Positions 56,261 to 64,000 of a stretch of 64,000 nucleotides of DNA are shown here, one piece after another. Position 1 is the first letter of the stretch, and each line of letters opens with the position of its first letter. Source of the stretch: DATBJG01 sp963790545 (lineage in GTDB: Bacteria; Acidobacteriota; Vicinamibacteria; Vicinamibacterales; JAMQPK01); NCBI GenBank assembly GCA_963790545.1, contig CAWBPA010000021.1, forward strand, positions 310,001 through 374,000. Reading direction: 5' to 3'. The translations under genes and the position numbers were made by a program. The notes below the pieces were generated by a model. That model did not search any database, had not been told where the DNA came from, and worked only from the letters and a program-made list of their open reading frames with translations.

Positions 56261-56920
56261 CGGTCGCCGCTCCGACGATCTGACCGACAAACTCCGTCTT
56301 CCGGAACGGCCCCGAGAATCTCGACGGGCGCCGATTCATTCTGTCCGATGACAGCCACGGTCTTGGGCACGCCGGTCACCCGATATCGGCGGACCAGGTC
56401 CGGGAATTCCGTAGCGTCAATACACGCAGCCGTGATGTGCGGATTCTCCAGTGCCATGCGATGCGCCAGCGACACGGCACGTGGGCAATGCGGACAAGTC
56501 GGGGTGACGAACACCTGGATATGAATCGGCTGGGAAACTGTCGCGACCAGTGCCCGGCTTGCCTCGCTCAAGCCTGAATCGCCGCGGGATGCGATCCGAA
56601 TCGCTTCAATCAACGAACTGACTTCATACCCGAGCGGCGCTCCAATGAATCGAATGCCGGTTTCTCGATCGGTCGACAGCGCAAGGGCCGGTGCACGATC
56701 GAACCCGTACGGTAACGCGCGCTCCCGGTCGAGCACCACGTTGAGCTCCTCGAGCCTGATTTTGTCACTTGACGCCACGAGAGCCTTGAGGAGCTGCCGC
56801 ATCGCGTCGCACGTGTCGCAGCCAATCGACTGGGCAAAGAACCGCAACGTGACGGGATTTGGCAGCGCCGCGAGCGCCTGCGACGATGGCTTGACGATCG
56901 GTATCGGAGAACTCGGACAT
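56250..56920 (-). CDS. Tandem thioredoxin-fold protein disulfide oxidoreductase, two frameshifts
   Basis: The joined protein is about 223 residues with two thioredoxin-like folds, each with a C-x-x-C site: C-D-T-C near 38 and C-P-H-C near 140, as in the PDO family. A cis-proline loop (V-T-G-V-P-K-T) follows the second site. Frameshifts lie near 56885 (after S-D-T-D-R-Q-A-I-V-A) and near 56305 (before F-V-G-Q-I-V-G-A-A-T-G-A-A). No signal peptide; likely cytoplasmic. The start ATG at 56920 lies just below the 27-bp inverted repeat. Confidence 0.85.
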
Positions 56921-56934
56921 GGTTAGCTTCACCC

Positions 56935-57001
56935 CGAAAAAGGGGTCGGGAGTCTTTTTCGCGCATGGCGGAATCGAAAAAGACTCCCGACCCCTTTTTC
57001 G
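56935..57001. terminator. Perfect 27-bp inverted repeat (terminator-like)
   Basis: Arms 56935-56961 and 56975-57001 are exact reverse complements with a 13-base spacer; each arm is CGAAAAAG...CTTTTTCG-flanked, with a GGGGTCGGGAGTC core. It sits four bases after the zinc-ribbon stop and 14 bases before the thioredoxin-fold start. T-runs on both strands make bidirectional termination possible. Confidence 0.9.
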
Positions 57002-57005
57002 TGGT

Positions 57006-57420
57006 TCATTTGAACAAATCGTCGAACGCTTTGCGCGCATCAGTCGGCGCAACCGAACCGGTTTCACGCTCGACCGTCACACGAACGCTGAACAAATTGC
57101 ACTCGTTGTGGGTGTCCTTCGGGGATATGCGCACGGGCACGGCCTGCGTACATTCAAATCGCGCGCTCGTATCGAAGTGCGTGCACTGCGCGCAGCTATG
57201 GAGATCGGCGCCGCAACGTTTGCAGCGCACGTCGGATACCTGCGTGACGTGATTGCCGCACCGGGCACAGCGAATGACGTCGCGAAACCCCGGCATGTTC
57301 GGCGTTCTGCGGTCCGATGCGCTCTTCCCGGGGTCCTGACGGCGCCGCAGGCTTCGATTTATCGCGCTCGGGACGGCCGCTATCCTGGTACCCCCGCTGG
57401 CGGTATTTTCGGTCTGACAT
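57006..57420 (-). CDS. Small zinc-ribbon protein, one frameshift
   Basis: The joined protein is about 137 residues. A charged, disordered N-terminus (Y-R-Q-R-G-Y-Q-D-S-G-R) is followed by two zinc-ribbon knuckles, C-A-R-C and C-K-R-C-G-A, then C-A-Q-C-T-H-F and a further cysteine, consistent with one or two zinc sites, and an acidic helical end. Probably nucleic-acid or protein binding. An indel near 57300 separates the N-terminal part. Function unknown. Confidence 0.75.
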
Positions 57421-57727
57421 ACTCGGGACTCGGGTTTCGGGACTCGGGTCGGCGCCAGGCTTGGCTCCAGTCCCCGTCATACCCACGACTACTCTACACT
57501 CGCGCGCATCCATGAAAAAGCGCGAACCTGTTCGAGGTCTTGTTCACGTTGAATACATCAAGGAACCCATCAGGGACGTCTGCGGTCGCACGATACGTGC
57601 CCATCGTCAATCAATGGTCGAGCTCTGTCGCAGGCCGTGAAACGCAGGGTCGCCAAAGACCACCAGTCGGGATAAGCTTGAAACTGCGGATGGTCTCCGC
57701 GGTCAAGACTGACTCTTCCGTAACGAC
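57421..57727. other. Gap between divergent units with no convincing gene
   Basis: The first 50 bases are imperfect GGGACTCGGG repeats. A 42-residue frame (57512-57640, plus strand) and a longer one in another phase show no recognisable features or ribosome binding site. The promoter for the alternative complex III operon should lie here, but I could not place it. Confidence 0.5.
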
Positions 57728-58379
57728 ATGCCGCAGCTGTTTCCGCGACGCGTAAACACCATCGTCATGGTCAGCATCGTTCTGCTGGTGGTGTTGGTCG
57801 CCGGCCTGATCGCGTCGATGGTGGCGCTCGACCGGTCGTCGTGGGTCACGCGTGTCGGGGCCGCACGACCAGCAGCCGATACCGTTCAGCCACGAACTTC
57901 ATGTCATCGGGCAACGGTATCGATTGCAGATATTGCCATCTCTCGGTCGAGACAGCGGCATTCGCTGGCATTCCTTCGACCCGCACCTGCATGAATTGTC
58001 ACACTCAGATTGCAACCTCGAGTCAGGCGCTGGAGCCGCTTCGTGCGAGCGCGACAACCGGCGCACCATTGCAATGGACGCGGGTGCACGATCTGCCGGA
58101 CTTCGCGTACTTTGATCACAGCATCCATGTGAGAAAGGGCGTGGGATGTTCGACCTGTCACGGCCGGATTGATCAGATGCCGGTCGTCCGACAGGAAGCA
58201 TCGCTGCAAATGGACTGGTGCCTCGATTGTCATCGGCATCCCGAACGGTACGTGCGCCCGCGAGCGAGATTTTCCGAATGGATTACCGGGCGCCGACGAA
58301 CCAGCTCGAGCTTGGCCGCCAGCTCGTGGAGGAATACCAGATTCAGCGGCTCAGCGACTGCACCACCTGTCACCGATGA
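57728..58379 (+). CDS. actA: Alternative complex III subunit ActA (multiheme cytochrome c), frameshifted
   Basis: The joined protein is about 216 residues: one N-terminal membrane helix (about 14-35), then five c-type heme motifs, C-R-Y-C-H, C-M-N-C-H, C-S-T-C-H, C-L-D-C-H and C-T-T-C-H. ActA is the pentaheme subunit that passes electrons within alternative complex III, a quinol oxidase complex that replaces cytochrome bc1. Three frameshifts lie near 57865, 57900 and 58270. It opens the actABCDEF operon. Confidence 0.88.
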
Positions 58380-58406
58380 CCGGCAACTCCAGCTTGCGCT
58401 CCTGCG

Positions 58407-61400
58407 GTGCCACCCGCGACCGTGACAGCGAGCCGGGATTCGCACGTCCTCGAGCTCGCGACCATTCGCGAGCGCCTCAGTCACGCGCGTGGCCGCGAGT
58501 ACTGGCGGTCGCTCGAAGAGGCAGCCGATGACCCGTCCGTGCAGGACATGCTTCGGCGCGAGTTTCCTTCGCTCGCTTCCGAATGGACCGATCCGATCGG
58601 CCGACGACGGTTTCTGGGCTTGATGGGTGCGTCACTCGCGCTGGCTGGGGTGGGAGCGTGCACTCGGCAGCCTGACGAGCTGATCATCCCCTACATCCGA
58701 CAGCCGGAACAAATCGTGCCGGGTCGACCGCAGTTTTTTGCCACGGCCATGACCTTGAACGGCTACGCGACCGGGCTGCTCGTCGAAAGTCACACAGGAC
58801 GTCCGACGAAAATCGAAGGGAACCCGAACCATCCAGCCAGTCTGGGTGCCACGAGCGCCATCGCTCAGGCCTCGATTCTGTCGCTCTACGATCCCGATCG
58901 CGCGCAGGGACTCACCTATCGAGGCGCCGCCCGTACGTGGAAAGACTTCACCGAACCGCAGCGCAGGCTGCCATCGAGCCGCTCCGCCAGCACGGGAGGC
59001 GCTGGCCTCCGCATACTCACGGGACCGATCGGATCGCCGACACTTGGCGCGCAAATCCGCCAGATTCTGCAGGCATTGCCTCAGGCCCGGTGGCACCAGT
59101 ATTCGCCTGTCAACCGTGACAACGTGCGCGCGGGGGGCCGTCTCGCGTTTGGTCAAGTCCTCGACGCAAGGTACGAACTTGCCAAGGCGGAGGTCATTGT
59201 CTCGCTCGACGCCGATTTTCTCGATGAGATGCCAGGGAGCACTTCGATACGCCCGCGAATTTGCCGGCCGTCGCGGGACGAATGCGGGTGCTTCGACAAT
59301 GAATCGGTTGTACGTCGTCGAAAGCACGCTGTCGACAACCGGATCGAACGCGGACCATCGATTGGCGCTGCGCGGGCCGGAAATCGAGGCGTTCGCGCGG
59401 ACGTTGGTGAGACTTCTGATAGCCGGTGGCATCGGGTCGACAGAAGGCGTTCTCGCAGGTGGCGCAGCAATGGCTGACGACTGTCGGCCGGGAGTTGCTG
59501 CAACACCGCGGTTCCGGTCTCCTCATGGCTGGCCCGGCTCAGCCGCCTGTCGTTCACGCGCTCGTGCACCTTGCCAATCAGGAGCTTGGCAACAACGGGA
59601 CGACGGTCGACTACATCGATCCCATTGAAGTAGACGGCGTCCGACAACGAGCCCTCCCTCCGGGAGCTTGTCGCCGACATGGACGCGGGACGCGTGACGA
59701 TGCTCGTGATTGTGGACACGAACCCCGTGTACAGCGCACCGGTAGACCTTCAGTTTGCGGTCCGGATGGCGAAGGTGCCGGTTCGCATCTACATGGGAAC
59801 GCACGCGGACGAGACCGCGGCCTTGTCGGACTGGCACGTTCCTCAGACCCACTATCTGGAAGAGTGGAGCGACGCACGAGCGTTCGACGGCACGGTGTCG
59901 CTTGTGCAGCCTCTTATCGCACCCTTGTACGATGCGCACTCACCACACGAACTGCTGTCTGCGCTTGCCGATCAGCCGCCACGTACGGGCTATCAGATCG
60001 TGCGCGAATACTGGCAGGCTCAATCCACCGGTCAAGACTTCGAGCGTGTCTGGCGGCGTGCGTTGCACGATGGTCTCTTCGCTGATAGCGCGCATCAGCC
60101 GCGGCCGGTCAGCGTCAATGCCGAAACTGTTCTCAACACGCCAATTGCCAGACCCGCTTCGGGTATCGAGCTGTTGTTTCGACCGGATCCAACGGTTCAC
60201 GACGGCCGCTTCGCCAACAATGGCTGGCTGCAGGAGCTGCCCAAGCCCCTGACCAAGCTGACCTGGGACAACGCGGCGCTCATCAGTCCGCGCACGGCCG
60301 AACGACTTGGGAATCGAGTCGCGAATTGCATTTCGAGGCGGCGAGCATGGTCAGACGCTGGCTCAAGTGGTGGCATTGACATATAGCCGGACGGACGTTA
60401 CGAATCCCGGCTTGGATTGCTCCCGGCCAAGCGGACGAGTGCGTAACGCTGTATCTCGGGCACGGTCGTCGCCGCGCTGGACGCGTGGGATCCAACGTCG
60501 GCGTCAACGCGTACGAACTGCGCACGTCGACAGCACCGTGGAGTGGTGGACCTGTCGAGGTCACCGTGACCGCCGAGCGAACGCCGCTTGCCAGCACTCA
60601 AGCCCACCATTCGATGGAAGGGCGGAGATTTGATTCGAAGCGCAACATTTGAAGAATTCCGGGACAGATCCGCAGATCTGCGCATCGAGAGCATCAGGCC
60701 CCGCCCCGGACGCTGACGCTCTACCCGGATTCGAACTCCGCCGGCTATGCCTGGGGCATGACGATCGACCTGAACGCCTGTACCGGGTGCAATGCGTGCG
60801 TGGTCGCCTGTCAGGCAGAAAACAACATCCCCGTCGTCGGCAAGGAGGAAGTGCTGCGCGGTCGCGAGATGCATTGGCTGCGCGTCGATCGCTATCACAC
60901 GGGAACCCTCGATGCTCCGGGCACACATTTTCAACCCGTCCCATGCATGCACTGCGAGACTGCCCCATGCGAGGTCGTCTGCCCAGTCAATGCGACCGTT
61001 CACAGCAGCGAGGGTCTGAACGAAATGATCTACAACCGCTGCGTGGGCACGCGGTACTGCTCGAACAATTGTCCTTACAAGGTTCGGCGGTTCAATTTCT
61101 TTCAATACGCGGACTGGGACACGCCGAGTCTGGCGCTTCTCCGCAATCCCGACGTGAGCGTACGCACGCGCGGCATCATGGAAAAATGCACGTACTGCGT
61201 TCAACGCATCAGCGCAGCAAAGATTCAGTCGGACCTCGAAGGACGAGAGGTGCGCGACGGTGAGATTGCGACCGCGTGCGAGGCCGTGTGCCCGACTCAA
61301 GCGATCGTGTTCGGCAACATGAACGATCCGAACAGCCGCGTATCACGGCTGAAAAGCGATCCCCGTAACTACGGGTTGCTTGCCGAGCTGAACACGCGGC

Positions 61401-61453
61401 CGCGCACGACCTATCTCGCGCACCTTCGAAACCCCAATCCGGAGCTGAAATAG
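58407..61453 (+). CDS. actB: Alternative complex III subunit ActB (iron-sulfur/molybdopterin-like), heavily frameshifted
   Basis: The joined protein is about 1015 residues. Near residue 70 is a twin-arginine-like stretch (R-R-R-F-L-G-L-M-G-A-S-L-A-L-A). The middle is the molybdopterin-oxidoreductase-like part, without cofactor residues that I could confirm. The C-terminal third carries four iron-sulfur cluster motifs (C-T-G-C-N-A-C-V-V-A-C; C-M-H-C-E-T-A-P-C; C-S-N-N-C-P; C-T-Y-C). It exports folded and faces the periplasm. At least eight indels are spread over 58950-60700, but all parts are readable in the three plus frames, so I annotate one gene. Confidence 0.88.
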
Positions 61454-61457
61454 GACC

Positions 61458-62858
61458 GTGGCAGTCGGACCTTCCACCAACGCGGCGAATCCCCCGTTGA
61501 TTGGTCCCGGTCATACGCTGGGCTCGGTGACCGATGCCGTCATCGAGCCCATGCTGCGCCAATCGACGTCTCACGGTTGGCAGTTCGGTTTCCGACTGAG
61601 CCTTTTTCTGTTGATGCTCCTCCCCATCACGGTCACCTATCTCCTCGCGGTGGGCGTGGGGATCTGGGGCATCAACATCCCTGTCTCGTGGGGCTTCGAC
61701 ATCGTCAACTTCGTGTGGTGGATCGGGATCGGCCATGGTGGCACGCTCATCTCGTCCATCCTGTTGCTTCTCCGCCAGACCTGGCGGAACTCAGTGAATC
61801 GTTCGGCCGAGGCGATCACGCTGTTTGCCATGCTCTGTGCGTCGCTCTTCCCGTTGCTTCACATGGGCCGCCCGTGGCTGGCTTATTGGATGTTGCCTTA
61901 TCCCAACAACATGGGCCTGTGGCCACAGTTCCGCAGTCCGCTGATGTGGGACGTGTTTGCCGTGTCGACCTATATCACCGTGTCGTTTCTGCTCTGGTAC
62001 GTGGGGCTCATTCCCGATGTCGCGACGCTGCGCGACCGCGTGCCGTCGCCCATGGCCCGCAAGGTGTACGGTGTCCTGGCCCTGGGATGGCGCGGCTCTG
62101 CCCGCCAGTGGGCACGTCACGACACTACCTACCTTCTGCTTGCGGGACTTGCCACGGCTCTCGGTGTGTCGGTGCACAGCATCGTCAGCTTCGATTTTGC
62201 CATGTCGATCATTCCGGGATGGCACGCCACGATCTTCGCGCCCTATTTCGCAACCGGGGCCATCTACTCCGGGTTTGCGATGGTCCTGACGTTCATCATC
62301 CCGCTGCGCAAAGCGTTCGGGCTGGAGGACTTCATTACCGTGCGACACCTCCGCAACATCAGCAAGATCATGCTCGTCACCGGGCTGATCGTCGCGCATG
62401 CCTACATGACAGAGGCCTTCATGGCCTGGTACAGCGTGAACATCTACGAGCGATCGATGGCGCTTCATCGATTGACCGGCCCCTACGCCGAGATCTACTG
62501 GGTGCTTCTGGTGACCAATTTCGTCATCCCGCAGGCACTGTGGTTCCCCTTTGTCAACCGAAACGTCTTCCTTCTGTTCGTCATCGCTCTTTGCGTGAAC
62601 GTCGGCATGTGGCTCGAGCGATTCGTCATTGTCGTCACGAGCCTCCATCGCGATTTCCTTCCGTCGGCCTGGGGTCGGTATATGCCGACCATGTGGGACT
62701 GGGGCATGTTCTTCGGCACGATAGGCTTATTCCTGACATTGTTCTTTCTGTTCGTTCGCGTGCTACCCGCCGTCGCGATGTTCGAGATGAGGATGCTCGT
62801 CCCGCGATCGGTGACGCGGATCAACGCGGATTTCGACGAGAAAGGTCATGTCGGGTAA
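61458..62858 (+). CDS. actC: Alternative complex III subunit ActC (NrfD/PsrC-type membrane protein)
   Basis: An intact 466-residue integral membrane protein with ten helices of the NrfD/PsrC fold (for example G-I-W-G-I-N-I-P-V-S-W-G-F-D-I-V-N-F, and H-M-G-R-P-W-L-A-Y-W in the loop). It holds a quinol site and, with ActF, anchors the complex. Starts with GTG four bases after actB. Its stop overlaps actD. Confidence 0.93.
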   Translation: MAVGPSTNAANPPLIGPGHTLGSVTDAVIEPMLRQSTSHGWQFGFRLSLFLLMLLPITVTYLLAVGVGIWGINIPVSWGFDIVNFVWWIGIGHGGTLISSILLLLRQTWRNSVNRSAEAITLFAMLCASLFPLLHMGRPWLAYWMLPYPNNMGLWPQFRSPLMWDVFAVSTYITVSFLLWYVGLIPDVATLRDRVPSPMARKVYGVLALGWRGSARQWARHDTTYLLLAGLATALGVSVHSIVSFDFAMSIIPGWHATIFAPYFATGAIYSGFAMVLTFIIPLRKAFGLEDFITVRHLRNISKIMLVTGLIVAHAYMTEAFMAWYSVNIYERSMALHRLTGPYAEIYWVLLVTNFVIPQALWFPFVNRNVFLLFVIALCVNVGMWLERFVIVVTSLHRDFLPSAWGRYMPTMWDWGMFFGTIGLFLTLFFLFVRVLPAVAMFEMRMLVPRSVTRINADFDEKGHVG

Positions 62859-63396
62859 CGCGCGGCGAGCACCGTACGGTCTTCTGGCTGAGTTCGAGGG
62901 CCCAAGCGCACTTGTCGCGTGCGGCCCAGCAGGCGTACGAGCGCGGATATCGCCGCATGGATGCTTACGCGCCGTATCCGGTGGAAGGCCTGGCTCAGGC
63001 GCTGGGAGACCGACGAAATTACCTGCCATTCGTCACGCTGATCGGCGGAATCGTCGGGGGTGTGGGCGCGTACTTTCTTCAGTATTGGACCTCGGTCGTC
63101 GACTATCCGATCAATGTCGGCGGCCGGCCGCTGCACAGCTGGCCATCCTTCATCCCGATTGCTTTCGAGACGACGATTCTCTTTGCTGCGATCGCCGCCG
63201 TGCTCGGTATGGTTGTCGCCGACTGGACTCCCACGCCTCTACCATCCTGTCTTCAATGTGCCGGCGTTTCAGCGCGCGACACGCGACGGGTTTTTCCTTT
63301 GCATCGAAGCGAGGGACAAGATCTTCGATCGACGAGGAGACTGGAAGGTTTCTGGAAAGTCTCGGGCCACGGGAGGTCACCGAAGTTGAGGCTTAA
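62848..63396 (+). CDS. actD: Alternative complex III subunit ActD (DUF3341), frameshifted
   Basis: The joined protein is about 182 residues: an alpha/beta N-terminal part (Y-G-L-L-A-E-F, then A-Q-Q-A-Y-E-R-G-Y-R-R-M-D-A-Y-A-P-Y-P-V-E-G-L), two membrane helices, and a C-terminal part ending L-G-P-R-E-V-T-E-V-E-A. This is the DUF3341 subunit of the complex. Frameshifts lie near 62920, 63225 and 63330. The start overlaps actC by 11 bases. Confidence 0.9.
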   Translation: MSGNARRAPYGLLAEFEGPSALVACGPAGVRARISPHGCLRAVSGGRPGSGAGRPTKLPAIRHADRRNRRGCGRVLSSVLDLGRRLSDQCRRPAAAQLAILHPDCFRDDDSLCCDRRRARYGCRRLDSHASTILSSMCRRFSARHATGFSFASKRGTRSSIDEETGRFLESLGPREVTEVEA

Positions 63397-63962
63397 GATT
63401 TTCCTGCCTGCTGCCGTCTGCCTGCTGCCGACCCTCCTGGCGTGTCGTCAGGACATGCACGACCAGCCACGTGTCGAGCCCTTCGAGCAGTCGAAGGTAT
63501 TCGCCAACGGATCCAGCGCGAGACCGCCCGTGCCCAATACCGTGGCCCGCGGTACCCTGAACGAAGACGAACATCTCTATGCCGGACGGGTGAATGGCGA
63601 GCTGGCCAGGACGTTTCCGTTTGACATCACCGCGGAGGTGCTCGCACGCGGACGGGAACGGTACGACATTTACTGCGCTCCCTGTCACAGCGTGACCGGC
63701 GACGGTAACGGCACCATTGTCCGTAAAGGGCTTTCCCCCGCCACCTTCGCTGCACACGGATGACCTCCGCTTTGCGACGCCCGGCCAGATATTCGACACC
63801 ATTACGAACGGCACCGGCGAAATGCCGGACTACTCGCAGGAAGTTCCCGTGCAGGATCGCTGGGCGATCGTCGCTTACATCCGCGCGCTGCAGCTCAGTC
63901 AGCATGCTGACGTCAACACGCTGCCTCAGCCTGACCGTGAGGCTCTGGAGAGGATCCGCTAG
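63386..63962 (+). CDS. actE: Alternative complex III subunit ActE (monoheme cytochrome c lipoprotein), one frameshift
   Basis: The joined protein is about 191 residues with a lipoprotein signal (L-L-P-T-L-L-A-C) and one c-type heme motif, C-A-P-C-H, followed later by a methionine in G-E-M-P-D-Y that could be the sixth ligand. It passes electrons on from the complex. The start is a TTG at 63386 with GGGAGG ahead, overlapping actD by 11 bases. A frameshift lies near 63750. Confidence 0.88.
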
Positions 63963-64000
63963 TGAAGCGCCTTCGAAGGTGGGCCGTGATCGGAGGAGCC
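63962..64000 (+). CDS. actF: Alternative complex III subunit ActF, first 13 residues
   Basis: A GTG overlapping the actE stop by one base opens M-K-R-L-R-R-W-A-V-I-G-G-A and runs off the right edge. The position after actE and the basic start before a hydrophobic stretch fit ActF, a membrane subunit of the complex. Identification rests mainly on gene order. Confidence 0.6.
   Translation, partial: MKRLRRWAVIGGA

Noticed and set aside
58407..61453. actB as a pseudogene
   Set aside because: Breaks are single-base, all domains and cluster cysteines remain readable, and neighbouring genes show the same kind of errors.
61577..63763. A 728-residue plus-strand frame running through actC, actD and into actE
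   Set aside because: Most of it is out of phase with actC and has no hydrophobic or domain pattern; only its last 125 residues are the true actE frame.
1..64000. tRNA, rRNA or riboswitch genes
   Set aside because: No cloverleaf ends, CCA-like ends, rRNA conserved segments or known riboswitch cores were recognised on either strand by eye.

Overview
The window is a 64 kb piece of a high-GC, gene-dense bacterial chromosome. The gene content fits Acidobacteriota, most likely Vicinamibacteria. This is inferred from family content (no rRNA or tRNA gene is present): an alternative complex III operon, bacillithiol genes, a DUF1501/DUF1800 pair, winged-helix/TPR regulators, a carboxypeptidase-regulatory-like repeat protein, a DUF6152-type protein and a DUF4331 protein with its own sigma/anti-sigma pair. 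Nothing looks phage-, plasmid- or IS-derived.

Layout. (1) 0-7.5 kb, minus strand: an envelope-stress-like operon read from 7494 downwards: small membrane protein, coiled-coil protein, AAA ATPase with a second degenerate AAA-like half, PspA/IM30, a membrane-anchored substrate-binding/OmpA fusion, an exported flavin amine oxidase and a membrane VWA protein. This is the most interesting system here. (2) 7.6-15.5 kb, minus strand: a TetR-controlled drug exporter resembling cecR-ybhGFSR (TetR, HlyD, ATPase, TolC, ATPase, two ABC-2 permeases) followed by an OsmC protein. An 18-bp palindrome sits at the TetR start. (3) 15.5-20.4 kb: an epimerase, an unknown exported protein, and an ECF sigma / anti-sigma / DUF4331 unit. 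(4) 20.5-26.8 kb, minus strand: E1 beta and E1 alpha of a 2-oxoacid dehydrogenase, DUF1501 and DUF1800 proteins, and a geranylgeranyl-reductase-like flavoprotein. (5) 26.8-35.6 kb: a large PIG-L protein, pirin plus flavodoxin, an amidohydrolase, and bacillithiol bshA/bshB1 coupled to a flavoprotein. (6) 35.6-39.6 kb: an ABC exporter with a winged-helix/TPR regulator. (7) 39.7-57.4 kb: an M16 peptidase pair, repeat protein, quinone reductase, tandem FKBP between two related exported proteins, rhomboid protease, sodium symporter with a 41-residue companion, argininosuccinate lyase, GlcD-type oxidase, M61 peptidase, thioredoxin-fold protein and a zinc ribbon. (8) 57.7-64 kb, plus strand: actABCDE and the start of actF, the quinol-oxidising alternative complex III.

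Sequence quality matters. More than 25 genes carry one-base frameshifts, several as compensating pairs inside conserved motifs, while neighbouring long genes are intact. This looks like uncorrected indels in the assembly rather than decay, so interrupted genes are annotated here as single genes spanning all their frames. Short intergenic structures (inverted repeats, hairpins, 7-9 bp direct repeats and a GC-rich leader element shared by three genes) are listed separately.
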